DNA of 64,000 nucleotides from Methanocaldococcus lauensis (lineage in GTDB: Archaea; AGJL01; Methanococci; Methanococcales; Methanocaldococcaceae). The notes beneath the pieces are model-generated. The model saw only the letters and a list, made by a program, of their open reading frames with translations. It was not told the origin of the DNA and ran no database searches. The translations under genes and the position numbers were made by a program. Shown here piece by piece: positions 27,336 through 36,134 of the stretch (positions are counted from its first letter, which is position 1; each line of letters begins with the position of its first letter). The stretch lies in contig NZ_LR792632.1 of NCBI RefSeq assembly GCF_902827225.1, positions 1,073,030 through 1,137,029 of the forward strand, written 5' to 3'.

Positions 27336-28490
27336 TTATTTATTATATTTCTCAACAATCTCTTTTATTGAATTTACTACATATTCTACTTGCTCCCATT
27401 CTAAGCCATAGACACTCATCTTTATCTCCTTTGTAACTCCAGCCCTTATTCCACCAATACCTCTCTTCTTTAATTCATCGTAAAAGAAAAATCCTCTTCT
27501 TTTGTCTTTTTTTGCAATTTCATCCAATATTGGTGTCTCAAATTTAATTAAATCGTGTTCCTTTGGTTTTATTCCTAATTGCTTAAAACCTACTTTTTCT
27601 AATTCATCTACAACATACCTCGTTTTTTTAATCTCTTCATTCCATTTCTTAACTCTCTCTACGACATAAGGAAAACTTGACATTAAAGTTAATATTGGCA
27701 ATCCTCTACTTGTACATCCGAGCATTTCAATTTCTTTGAGAGGATATCTTTCAGATGTTTTAGTAATTTTATCTGCAAATTCCTCATTAAATGCTAAAAC
27801 TCCACAAGGTCCAGAGGCTGCCATACTCTTATGTCCAGAGGCTACAATAAAGTCAGCCTTAACCTCTTTTCCATTAACTGGCATTCTTCCTACTGTGTAT
27901 GCACAATTTAGTAAGAAAGGTATTCCTTTGTCTTTGGCAATTTTACCAACTTTTTTAGCATCGTTTAGGTTTCCATACTCTCCATCAACATGAGTTAATA
28001 ATATTAATCCAACATTTTTTCCTTTATCTTCTAAGTTGTCTATAACCTCTTTATACCCTTCTAAGTTTATCTTATATGTAGGATACTCCTCTTCATATCC
28101 TACTTCTGCAACATTCAACCTTGCTCTTTCAGCAGAGACATAACTTGTATAGTGAGCATTTTTATCTAAAACTACATAGTCCCCTTCCTTACATATTGCG
28201 TGCATAACTATAAACTTCCCTTCCCTTGCTCCATGTGTTGGCCTTGTATAATCCATATTTAAAAATTTAGATAAATCTTCTAAAAACTCCTTTATTGGAG
28301 GGCTTGTTATCTCATCCAATCTTCCATAGCAAAAGTCACAAACACTATAACCATCCCAATACTCATAAACTGTTTTTTTAGATTCTTTTGGTAATATTCC
28401 TCCTCTCTGTATGGGATTTAGATTTATTAACTCTCTACTTAAATTTCTCCTTAAATTTTTGTATTTATCTAAGTTAATATCAATGTTCAA
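27336..28490 (-). CDS. pscS: O-phospho-L-seryl-tRNA:Cys-tRNA synthase
   Basis: SepCysS turns Sep-tRNA(Cys) into Cys-tRNA(Cys) with a sulfur donor, the second step of the tRNA-dependent cysteine route that replaces CysRS in M. jannaschii. The PLP enzyme is recognised by NLNPIQRGGILPKESKK, the conserved DFCYG cysteine, TRPTHGAREGKF, and the PLP lysine in ASGHKSMAASGPCG. The frame opens at a GTG (28499) that lies inside a GAGGTGG ribosome site, so the TTG at 28490 is taken as start, giving 384 residues. SepRS is not in the window. Confidence 0.95.
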   Translation of the reverse strand: MNIDINLDKYKNLRRNLSRELINLNPIQRGGILPKESKKTVYEYWDGYSVCDFCYGRLDEITSPPIKEFLEDLSKFLNMDYTRPTHGAREGKFIVMHAICKEGDYVVLDKNAHYTSYVSAERARLNVAEVGYEEEYPTYKINLEGYKEVIDNLEDKGKNVGLILLTHVDGEYGNLNDAKKVGKIAKDKGIPFLLNCAYTVGRMPVNGKEVKADFIVASGHKSMAASGPCGVLAFNEEFADKITKTSERYPLKEIEMLGCTSRGLPILTLMSSFPYVVERVKKWNEEIKKTRYVVDELEKVGFKQLGIKPKEHDLIKFETPILDEIAKKDKRRGFFFYDELKKRGIGGIRAGVTKEIKMSVYGLEWEQVEYVVNSIKEIVEKYNK

Positions 28491-28544
28491 ATTAACCACC
28501 TCAAAAGTTAGTGTTAAAAATTACTATTTAAAGTATTATAATTA

Positions 28545-29162
28545 TTATAATAAGGCCCCTTTAATTCCATTAACTGCCATTTGAACGGCTATTGCTGTCA
28601 ATATGAAACCCATCATTCTTGTTAGTATCTTAATCCCTAATTTTCCAATTCTATCTAATATTTTTTCAGATGAGAGTAATGTTACATAAGTTATTAAAAT
28701 AGATACAAGTATTGCTAATATTACTAAAAATTTATCCCCAAAAGTTGGAGCCTCTGCCATTGCCACCATACAGGCAGTTATTGACCCCGGTCCAGCTAAT
28801 AGAGGAGTAGCCAATGGCATTAAGGCAATTTCATCAATTTCATAAGCATCTTCAATCTCTTTTTTATGCAATTTTGCCTCCTGCTTACCTCTAACCATGT
28901 CTAAAGATATTAAAAGTAATAACAAACCTCCAGCAATTTTAAAGGCATCTAAGGATATGCCAAAAAATTTTAATATCCAATTTCCAAAAAGTGTAAAAAT
29001 TAACAATATTATTAAAGTGTAAATAACTGTTTTCTTTGCTATTAAATTTCTTTCTTTTTTTGGATATGATTCTGTCAATGCTATAAAAACTGGAACAGCA
29101 CCAAATGGGTTTAAAATTGAAAATATTGATGTGAATGCTAATATAAAATATTGTATATCCAT
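28545..29162 (-). CDS. MarC family (UPF0056) membrane protein
   Basis: This 205-residue protein has six hydrophobic helices and the MarC signatures SILNPFGAVPVFIALT near the N-terminus and PLATPLLAGPGSITACMV in the middle. The old idea that MarC confers multiple antibiotic resistance was not upheld; its substrate is unknown. The start ATG follows a GAGAG box and lies 9 bases after the stop of the next upstream gene. Confidence 0.9.
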   Translation of the reverse strand: MDIQYFILAFTSIFSILNPFGAVPVFIALTESYPKKERNLIAKKTVIYTLIILLIFTLFGNWILKFFGISLDAFKIAGGLLLLLISLDMVRGKQEAKLHKKEIEDAYEIDEIALMPLATPLLAGPGSITACMVAMAEAPTFGDKFLVILAILVSILITYVTLLSSEKILDRIGKLGIKILTRMMGFILTAIAVQMAVNGIKGALL

Positions 29163-29171
29163 ACTCTCACA

Positions 29172-29888
29172 TTAAAACTTAATTCTTTTTTTAATCCCCT
29201 CGTATAAGTCAATTATATTTCCATTTAAAAATGCACTCATCGTATAGATAACGCCAGGGGGTAGAATATCAACACCCTCCCCATTTTTTACAAAGTATAA
29301 TTTATCAAAACTTAATAAACCCCCATATATTAATCCAGATATTTTACTTATCTCTTTAAGTTCATTAACTGTTATTACAACAACTGGGTCATCACTCTCT
29401 GAGCCAGTATAGCCAATTCCAGGAATTTCCACTGGTTCATTAGAGACAGAACAGCCAACATCATATCCAAACTTCTCCCCAATCTCCCTTACAAATAGAG
29501 CCATCTCATCTACAAAACTCTCTCCTCCATAAGTGTCAAAAGATACTATTATAGCATCTCCATACTCAGATATAGATTCAGCGATAGCATAAGATAAACC
29601 TTCCCCAGCCTTATCTTTATCTTTTGAGATCCCATTTAAGTCATCAAAGCCCTCGGCATATTTATTTAAAATTTCAAAAATTATTCTATTATTTTCCTCA
29701 ATTAAATTCTCTGGAACGAACGATGTTATAACTATATCATCTCCGGTTATATTTGAAATACACGCCTTTATTCCCAATTTAGACAATCTTTCTTTAACCT
29801 CTCTATTAACTAACTCATTAACTTTAGGATTTGTTCTTACATCATTGTTAGATATATCTACTCCAATACTAACAATATATTTTTTCAT
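29172..29888 (-). CDS. Conserved archaeal protein of unknown function
   Basis: This 238-residue protein has no membrane helix. It resembles an uncharacterised M. jannaschii protein in the same neighbourhood (MarC-like gene downstream), but I know no function. It shows SIGVDISNNDVRTNPKVNELVNREVKERL at the start and GCSVSNEPVEIPGIGYTGSESDDPVVVITVNEL later, a segment rich in small and acidic residues that could be a ligand site. It lies 9 bases upstream of the MarC-like gene and 36 bases downstream of the ATPase gene, all on the minus strand. Confidence 0.85.
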   Translation of the reverse strand: MKKYIVSIGVDISNNDVRTNPKVNELVNREVKERLSKLGIKACISNITGDDIVITSFVPENLIEENNRIIFEILNKYAEGFDDLNGISKDKDKAGEGLSYAIAESISEYGDAIIVSFDTYGGESFVDEMALFVREIGEKFGYDVGCSVSNEPVEIPGIGYTGSESDDPVVVITVNELKEISKISGLIYGGLLSFDKLYFVKNGEGVDILPPGVIYTMSAFLNGNIIDLYEGIKKRIKF

Positions 29889-29924
29889 ATTATCATCCTA
29901 ATTTTTTATATGATTTTTTCATGT

Positions 29925-31049
29925 TTATAAAACTCTCTTTATAGCGTTCCAGACTAAATAACTTTGAGGTTTTAAATTTCCATCAATTGGATTTAAGAAA
30001 AGGATGTTTTTCTTTACTAAATATATATAGACAGGTGTAGAAATTTCTCTTTTATGGATTATGTATTTATCTTTAAAGATTTTTAGTGCTTCAACAATAT
30101 CTTCCTTTTTTAGTTCTATAATTTCATTTTCAATTTCTACTTTTGGAGTTATATAATCTAATTTTTCTAAAAACATTTCTAATTTTGAAATTTCATCCCT
30201 AATCATTGTGTTTAATATATCTTCTAAATCTTTGTATCTCATTTTATCGATAACTTTATAGATTAAAACTGGCTTCCCACCAACATAAGAATATATCTTT
30301 TCTTTCTCTTCATTAGTGAGATTTTTATTTAATATTTCTTTAGCTAAGAAGTCCATAAACTTTAAAGCAGTTTCTTTATCAAAATCATCTACTAATATAT
30401 AATCTGCTCTATCTTCCAACTCACCAGCATTATATACATACTCGATAAACAAACTATCGGAAGAGATACAGAAGACATGGCATAGATGTTGGACTTTAGT
30501 TAAGGTAACTAAGAATTGGAACAAACTCCACAATAACAATCTATTCCCATTTAATGTTATTTCTTTAATCATCTGCAATTCATCGAATATTAGTATTGGC
30601 TTTTTTCCCTTTTCATTTAATTTAGCAAATAAATATTCGATATACTGATAAACATCTCCTGACTTATCCTTTTTATTAAAAATTTTATCAAAAAATGGTT
30701 TTGGAATTTTTATCGGCATGCCTAAATAGTAGTTAGTTAATTCCTCTGAACCTTTAATTAATAAATCAGCCAACGATTTAGCATACTCTCTAAAATCATC
30801 AATATTAGATTTTTCATCAACTTCAAATAGGCATTCAATAAAGTTATCCACATTTACAATATTCCTCGCTCTAAAATCAATAAAAAATGGAATGTATTTG
30901 GATTTGTCTAATTTATTGGATATAATCTCCCTTATCAGAGTTGATTTCCCACTGTTTATAGGACCATATACAAAGTAAATAAAATTTGGCTCTCCTTCTA
31001 AGATCGATAGTATTTCATTAATTTCTTTTTCTCTGTTAAAAAATTTCAC
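29925..31049 (-). CDS. Archaeal P-loop ATPase (PF01637-type)
   Basis: This 374-residue STAND-like ATPase starts [15 protein letters not shown] and has Walker A in [13 protein letters not shown], Walker B in [12 protein letters not shown], and a winged-helix-like C-terminus. Methanocaldococcus genomes carry many paralogues of this family; their role is unknown, and some sit near mobile DNA. The GTG start at 31049 follows GGTGAAATT. The H/ACA-type RNA lies 93 bases upstream on the opposite strand. Confidence 0.85.
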   Translation of the reverse strand: MKFFNREKEINEILSILEGEPNFIYFVYGPINSGKSTLIREIISNKLDKSKYIPFFIDFRARNIVNVDNFIECLFEVDEKSNIDDFREYAKSLADLLIKGSEELTNYYLGMPIKIPKPFFDKIFNKKDKSGDVYQYIEYLFAKLNEKGKKPILIFDELQMIKEITLNGNRLLLWSLFQFLVTLTKVQHLCHVFCISSDSLFIEYVYNAGELEDRADYILVDDFDKETALKFMDFLAKEILNKNLTNEEKEKIYSYVGGKPVLIYKVIDKMRYKDLEDILNTMIRDEISKLEMFLEKLDYITPKVEIENEIIELKKEDIVEALKIFKDKYIIHKREISTPVYIYLVKKNILFLNPIDGNLKPQSYLVWNAIKRVL

Positions 31050-31111
31050 AATTTCACCTTTCAGGATAAAATTATGAAAGCATATATGATGATTTTGGTT
31101 GGTTAGTTAAA

Positions 31112-31119
31112 TTATATAA
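31112..31119 (+). promoter_or_regulatory. TATA box of the guide RNA gene
   Basis: TTATATAA is centred about 27 bases upstream of the GC-rich RNA start at 31143, the canonical archaeal spacing. It supports + strand transcription of the RNA. Confidence 0.7.
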
Positions 31120-31142
31120 AGTATGGAAGCTATATTATTTAT

Positions 31143-31213
31143 GCCCCGGGAAACCGCGGGAGATGAGCAACAGCCCGGCAAGCGATGATTCTCCTTTGCT
31201 CCCCCGGGGCACA
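31143..31213 (+). ncRNA. H/ACA box guide RNA (single hairpin, K-turn)
   Basis: A 71-base GC-rich island in A/T-rich DNA folds into one hairpin ending in ACA. The lower stem is GCCCCGGG (31143-31150) with CCCGGGGC (31203-31210), followed at once by ACA (31211-31213). The upper stem is GGAGA (31159-31163) with TCTCC (31190-31194). Above it TGA (31064+100, i.e. 31164-31166) faces GATGAT (31184-31189), a clean K-turn: a 3-base bulge and tandem G-A pairs for L7Ae. The open pocket between the stems has AAACCGC on the 5' side and TTTGCTC on the 3' side, the guide arms. The upper stem base is 16 bases from ACA, as usual. The gene lies 7 bases from the truA stop, tail to tail. Confidence 0.82.
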
Positions 31214-31219
31214 CTTAAT

Positions 31220-31993
31220 TTAAAAATCTAATATTGTTTTAGATATACCCATTTTCATAACATACAATTTAAAGAATTCTTTCCAATACTCTTTAAACTT
31301 TTTTATTGAATAATTATCATAAATATAGTCAATATCAACCTTTGCCTCAACTAATATCAACCCATCCGGTGGAAATGTTGGAACTCCTTCTCTATAATTT
31401 TCATCTAACAATTTATCAATCCATTCAACTGGTTTTTTTCCTCTACCTATTAAATCTAATGCTCCAATGATCTTTCTAACCATGTTCCACAAAAAACTTT
31501 CTCCAATAATATCTATTGTTAAATAAAAATCATTCTCAGAGATTTTTATATCATAAATTGTCCTTATAGGACTTTTTTCTTTTGTTCTATCTCTTTTTGA
31601 CAGATTGTGAAAGCTATGAGTTCCAATTAATTTTTTAGATCCTTCTATAATTAAATCAACATCATAATCAATATTTGGAAGAATATAGCGGTAATGTCTA
31701 TATTTAACTTTTGGAATTTCATTAATTTCTCTATAACCTAAAACCCATATCCCCCTATTTTTCAACTTTGCATTTATATATGAGAGTATTGGCTCTTTTT
31801 TTAATTCTACAACAACAAAATTCCCTAAGGCAGAAACTCCCTTATCAGTCCTACCTCCGCTATAAATTATCTTCCTTTTATATAAAAAACCAGTTTCTTC
31901 TAAAGTATCTAATAAAATATCACAAACCGTTTCTTTATGAGGTTGTTGCTGAAAACTATATCTTCCATCATAGGCAATTTTTAGAATATACAT
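31220..31993 (-). CDS. truA: tRNA pseudouridine synthase A
   Basis: TruA makes pseudouridine in the tRNA anticodon arm (positions 38-40). The 257-residue protein has LKIAYDGRYSFQQQP, the catalytic aspartate in GGRTDKGVSALGN, and GESFLWNMVRKIIGAL. The ATG at 31993 follows AGGTGG; a GTG at 32002 lies inside that site. It is a single gene between a family A transposon scar (upstream) and the H/ACA-type RNA (downstream). Confidence 0.94.
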   Translation of the reverse strand: MYILKIAYDGRYSFQQQPHKETVCDILLDTLEETGFLYKRKIIYSGGRTDKGVSALGNFVVVELKKEPILSYINAKLKNRGIWVLGYREINEIPKVKYRHYRYILPNIDYDVDLIIEGSKKLIGTHSFHNLSKRDRTKEKSPIRTIYDIKISENDFYLTIDIIGESFLWNMVRKIIGALDLIGRGKKPVEWIDKLLDENYREGVPTFPPDGLILVEAKVDIDYIYDNYSIKKFKEYWKEFFKLYVMKMGISKTILDF

Positions 31994-32002
31994 TATTTCC
32001 AC

Positions 32003-32688
32003 CTATCTAAGAGGGTTCTCCCAATGTAGTCATTCATAGACGAGTATAGACAATTAGGAAATTTTAGTTAGATATTTTCCGTTATAATCGACTTTATAGA
32101 CCATCAGAGGGAAATCTGCGATTTGAACAAAATCCTTCGGATTTTGTAGCTCGAACCTTCAGTTCGATTCCCTTACTGGAAGCTTCGCTTCCACATCGGG
32201 ATTGGGCGTCATCAGTTTCTGAAGAAAAACCTCTGCCCCTGTCATGGACATAAAAACCTTATGGTTTTTAAGTTCTCGTCGCTTCACTCCGAGATAATCC
32301 CCAAGCCACCCATAATATCTTTAATGTTACCTAAACATCTTTTAAAGATATTAAAGCAACCAACTAACTGTTGATTAAAAGAGTTTTTACAATTAGAGCA
32401 GATAACAACCTGCCGTTCTGGTTCTCCGCTACTGGAAGAAATTGTAGCGAAGAACCTTCCAGCCTCCTAAGTTCATCGGCTGGCAATCGGGGGGAACTCC
32501 CATCTTAAGACTCCATTTTACTCTCACATATATGGGAGCAATTGTTAATCTCTATTTCTTATCTACATAATTTTATAATTTTATATATTTATGTATAGAT
32601 AACATATAAATCTTTTAGTAATGAAATCTATAAATGTATTATGATATAATGTTTATCTATGAAAAATCAAACTACATATCCAATAAAC
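32003..32688. other. Gene-free stretch of about 690 bp
   Basis: Apart from the TnpB remnant, the right part (32540-32650) repeats, reversed, the segment before the family A fragment at 20060-20150, so the element end extends to about 32640. The 60 bases next to the truA start hold its promoter region. No intact gene is seen. Confidence 0.55.
32105..32545 (-). mobile_element. TnpB C-terminus and right end with five-hairpin array
   Basis: On the minus strand this reads SHICESKMES, a stop, a 100-base segment with a strong hairpin, then QVVICSNCKNSFNQQLVGCFNIFKR, and LGNIKDIMGGLGIISE with a stop. The cysteine pairs and NQQLVGCFNIF match the zinc ribbon and last RuvC motif of TnpB. Beyond it lie five hairpins in a row: 32274-32294, 32251-32270, 32177-32193, 32151-32167 and 32127-32147. 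This is the right end that would encode the TnpB guide RNA. Stops and frame changes show that it is dead. Confidence 0.65.
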
Positions 32689-35100
32689 TCACATATTTAG
32701 TTTTTTTACCAGTATCTTTTTAACGACATCATTTATAAACATCCAAATTGTTGCATATATCCATATAAATATTGCCCAACCCCATCCTATTGGTGTTACT
32801 AATATACCATAAACTGCAATTAAAGTTCCAATTATATTTGTTATCATAACTCCCCAGAATAATAATGGACTTGGATAGGGTTTTTTCCAAAGCCAGTCTT
32901 TTGTTCTTGTAACAAATATTGTTGAATGCCCTGCAATTATTAATTTCAAAAAGATAAATGTTTGAATGAATCCATACTCTCCTGGATATAACATTTCTGC
33001 AATGTAGTATATTAAGAACGAACTAACTACCCCTGTTAATCCAAGGATTGTTGATATTGGAAGTATCTTTTTCATCTCCCATCTAACAGGTTTTTTTTGC
33101 TCAATTACATTATCGTAGGCTATTGCCAATATAGGAATGTCATTTAATAATGCTAATAAAACAACCATCAATGCAGTTATAGGATAGAAGTTAAATACTA
33201 ATATAGATAAAGTCATAAAGAACAGAATTCTTATAGTTTCACATATTCTATATATAACATAAGATTCCATCCTTTGAAAGATTCTTCTTGCCTCAGTTAT
33301 GGCATCTGCAATTACTGAAATTCCAGGAGCTAATAAAACAATATCAGCAGCAGCTCTTGCGGCATCTGTTGCTCCTGCTACTGCAATTCCGCAATTTGCC
33401 TTCTTTAAAGCAGGAGCATCATTAACTCCGTCTCCAGTCATCCCAACAAAATGCCCCTTCTTTTGTAAAATTTCTACTATTTTATATTTATGCTCTGGAT
33501 AAACTTCAGAAAATCCATCTGCCTCTTCAACTAATTTTTCTATTTCAGATTCTTTTTTCTTTTTCAAAAGTTCTGTCATTGAAACTATTTTATCTCCAAT
33601 TCCAAGCATTTTAGCTATATTTCTTGCTATTGCTATATGATCCCCTGTAATCATTTTAACTATTACTCCCAATTTTTTAATACGAGATATGGCTTCAGGA
33701 GCATCCTCTCTTGGAGGGTCGTATAGTGGAATAATTCCCACGAATTCCCAACCTTTACCTCTATCAACAGATACTCCCAAAGATCTATATCCCTGCTCAG
33801 CCAATTTTTCAATTATTTTTAATATTTCCTCTTTTATTTTACCAGCAAGATTACATAATTCAACTATAACCTGTGGAGCCCCTTTTGAAACTTTTATTTC
33901 TTTTCCATCAATTGATACTGTAGCCTCTGTTCTTTTTATAACTGGATCAAAGGGAATAAATTTTAATAATTTGAATTTTTTTAATTTTTCAAGTAATCCT
34001 AATTTTTTTGCCTCATTTAGTATTGCATTATCTATGGCATCGGCATCTTCAAAGTTTGATGCCAATGCGGCGTAAAATATTACATCCTCTTTTTTGAAAT
34101 TGTTGAATGGAATGACATCTCCACAAACTAATTGATTTTTAGTCAAAGTCCCTGTTTTATCAGAGCATAATACATCTACACTCGCAAGTTCCTCTATGGA
34201 AACTAACTTTGTAACAACAGCCTGTTTTTTAGCGAGATTTAAAGCACCAATTGCCATAGTAATAGAGAGTACTGCTGGCATTGCAGCTGGGATAGAGGCA
34301 ACGGCAAGCACTAATGCAAATCTTAAAGTTTCCAATAAACTCTCATGTCTATATACTGAAACAACAAAAATTATAGCAATTAAAATTATTGCCACTACAA
34401 TTAGATAATTTCCTACACTGATTATCATTTTTTGGAAAGAACTTACAGTTTTAGCACTCTCTACTAATTTAACAGTTTTTCCAAAGTATGTATTTATTCC
34501 AGTAGCCTTTACAACACCAATTGCCTCTCCTTTTTTTACTATAGAGCCAGAATATAACTCATCTCCAACATACTTAGTAACTGGTAGAGATTCTCCAGTT
34601 AATGCTGACTCATCTACTGTAACATAATCTCCTTTAACTATAATCATATCAGCAGGAACAATATCTCCAATTTTCACTCTAACTATATCTCCTGGAACAA
34701 GGAATTTTGCAAGTATTGTTTTCCAAACCCCATCTCTTAAAACCTTTGCCTTTAAAGCCATTTTCTGCTTTAATGTTTCAACAACATTCTCTGCCTTATG
34801 TTCTTCCCAAAATCCAACAACACCATTAACTATAAGTAAGGATAAAATTATAAAAAAGTCAGCCCAATCTTTAACTAATGCTGATAGAATAGCTGCTATT
34901 TCAATCATCCAAGGAATAGGTCCCCAAAAGTAGGATAAAAATTTTATAATTGGATTTACCTTCTTTTCTTCAATTTCATTGTATCCATATATTTTTAGTC
35001 GTTTTTCTGCTTCTTCAGAAGACAAACCATACTCTAATGAAGCATTAAATGATTTTAAAATCTCTTCAATATTTTTCTTTTCTATTTTTCCCTCCCCCAC
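32689..35100 (-). CDS. P-type (P3A) proton-transporting ATPase
   Basis: This 803-residue pump has the plasma-membrane H+-ATPase layout: cation N-terminal domain (KSFNASLEYGLSSEEAEKRLKIYGYNEI), the TGES loop (ALTGESLPV), the phosphorylation site SDKTGTLTKN, the hinge MTGDGVNDAPALKKA, and ten membrane helices. The M4 helix has PAAMPAVL, as in fungal and plant proton pumps, so outward H+ transport is the likely role. The GTG at 35100 is the only start in the frame with no clear ribosome site, so the exact start is uncertain. It is divergent from the DUF1894 gene. Confidence 0.9.
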   Translation of the reverse strand: MGEGKIEKKNIEEILKSFNASLEYGLSSEEAEKRLKIYGYNEIEEKKVNPIIKFLSYFWGPIPWMIEIAAILSALVKDWADFFIILSLLIVNGVVGFWEEHKAENVVETLKQKMALKAKVLRDGVWKTILAKFLVPGDIVRVKIGDIVPADMIIVKGDYVTVDESALTGESLPVTKYVGDELYSGSIVKKGEAIGVVKATGINTYFGKTVKLVESAKTVSSFQKMIISVGNYLIVVAIILIAIIFVVSVYRHESLLETLRFALVLAVASIPAAMPAVLSITMAIGALNLAKKQAVVTKLVSIEELASVDVLCSDKTGTLTKNQLVCGDVIPFNNFKKEDVIFYAALASNFEDADAIDNAILNEAKKLGLLEKLKKFKLLKFIPFDPVIKRTEATVSIDGKEIKVSKGAPQVIVELCNLAGKIKEEILKIIEKLAEQGYRSLGVSVDRGKGWEFVGIIPLYDPPREDAPEAISRIKKLGVIVKMITGDHIAIARNIAKMLGIGDKIVSMTELLKKKKESEIEKLVEEADGFSEVYPEHKYKIVEILQKKGHFVGMTGDGVNDAPALKKANCGIAVAGATDAARAAADIVLLAPGISVIADAITEARRIFQRMESYVIYRICETIRILFFMTLSILVFNFYPITALMVVLLALLNDIPILAIAYDNVIEQKKPVRWEMKKILPISTILGLTGVVSSFLIYYIAEMLYPGEYGFIQTFIFLKLIIAGHSTIFVTRTKDWLWKKPYPSPLLFWGVMITNIIGTLIAVYGILVTPIGWGWAIFIWIYATIWMFINDVVKKILVKKLNM

Positions 35101-35305
35101 TTTTTTATTTTCTTTTTCATTAAAGTTATTAGAGTTCGTAGTATCACCATTTAATTTTTATTAAAAGATTTACATTAATTGTAAAGTTAAAAATTTTCCT
35201 TAATTACAATAGTTATATGTGTTAAGTTATAATATATATTTTCATTATTATTAAGAATTTAATGGTGTATTAAAATTTCAATATATTCAATTATTTGGTG
35301 AAATT

Positions 35306-35635
35306 ATGTCTTGCATAGATAAATACAACTATGAAATTCTGTTTAAAGGATCTTTTAAGGAGTGTGCAAAATTCATAAGAGAAAATTGCAAAAATGTGAA
35401 AGAAGTTAATCCAGGAGAAGAAGTTATTAAGGGAATCATGCTTATAGGAATTCCACCAATTCCAGTAGGTTATGAAGAGGGCTATATAATAGTACCATAC
35501 ACAAAACCATGCTACGGAACTTTTGTTTTGAAAGTTAAAATTGAAGAAGAAAATAATAAAGAAAGTAAAAATGATAAAGAAAATGAAAATAAAAAAGATA
35601 AAAAAGGAATATTATCAAAATTAAAATTCTGGTGA
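35306..35635 (+). CDS. DUF1894 family protein
   Basis: This 109-residue methanogen-specific protein has a conserved first 80 residues (YEILFKGSFKECAKFIRENCKNV, MLIGIPPIPVGYEEG, YTKPCYGTFVLKV) and a charged lysine/glutamate linker ending in KGILSKLKFW. Function is unknown. DUF1894 is commonly found next to DUF1890 in methanogens, as here (4 bases between them). ATG with GGTGAAATT upstream. Confidence 0.88.
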   Translation: MSCIDKYNYEILFKGSFKECAKFIRENCKNVKEVNPGEEVIKGIMLIGIPPIPVGYEEGYIIVPYTKPCYGTFVLKVKIEEENNKESKNDKENENKKDKKGILSKLKFW

Positions 35636-35639
35636 AAAT

Positions 35640-36095
35640 ATGAGAGTTTTAATATTACTTGGATGTCCAGAGCCGCCAGTGTTGATTCCCTCATTTATTT
35701 ATTTAACAAATATGTTAAAAAAGAAAGATTGTAAAGTTTTTGTATCAGCAAATCCTGCGGCATTGAAGTTAGTTGAAACAGCTGATCCAGAAAAGTTGTA
35801 TATAAAAAATGTTGGTTTTCAGGAGATTGATGAAGGTTTAAAGGAAGTGTTTGAGGTAGATTATATTATTAGTTTTGTTCACAACGATGCTGGAGTTAGT
35901 TATACAATAACTTACATGCATAAGTATAAAGCGAAAACCATTGGCATAGTATTTGGTAAAAAAATGAGAGAGGACTTAGTAAATACATTAAAAGAGAATA
36001 ATGTGGAAACTTACTTTGTTAGAGCATTCCACAATCCTATTCCAATAGTTGTAACTTTAAAGAGAATCTTAGAGAATATCATCTTTGAAAAATAA
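35640..36095 (+). CDS. DUF1890 family protein
   Basis: This 151-residue protein of DUF1890 has a Rossmann-like pattern: RVLILLGCPEPPVLIPSFIYL at the start, then VFVSANPAALKLVETADPEKLY and YIISFVHNDAGVSYTITYMHKY. The family is confined to methanogens and unassigned; the LGCPEPP cysteine and the VHND histidine are strongly kept and could be a cofactor or metal site. It forms an operon with DUF1894. FEN-1 follows 39 bases on, with its own ribosome site. Confidence 0.88.
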   Translation: MRVLILLGCPEPPVLIPSFIYLTNMLKKKDCKVFVSANPAALKLVETADPEKLYIKNVGFQEIDEGLKEVFEVDYIISFVHNDAGVSYTITYMHKYKAKTIGIVFGKKMREDLVNTLKENNVETYFVRAFHNPIPIVVTLKRILENIIFEK

Positions 36096-36134
36096 AAACA
36101 AAGTAAAATATATATTAAAAGGTAAAGGGATAAC

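Noticed and set aside
31141-31213. tRNA gene
   Set aside because: There is no cloverleaf, T-arm GTTC or anticodon arm; a single stem with K-turn and ACA fits H/ACA RNA.
33689-34075. Plus-strand open frame over the P-type ATPase gene
   Set aside because: Antisense to conserved ATPase motifs; no ribosome site.
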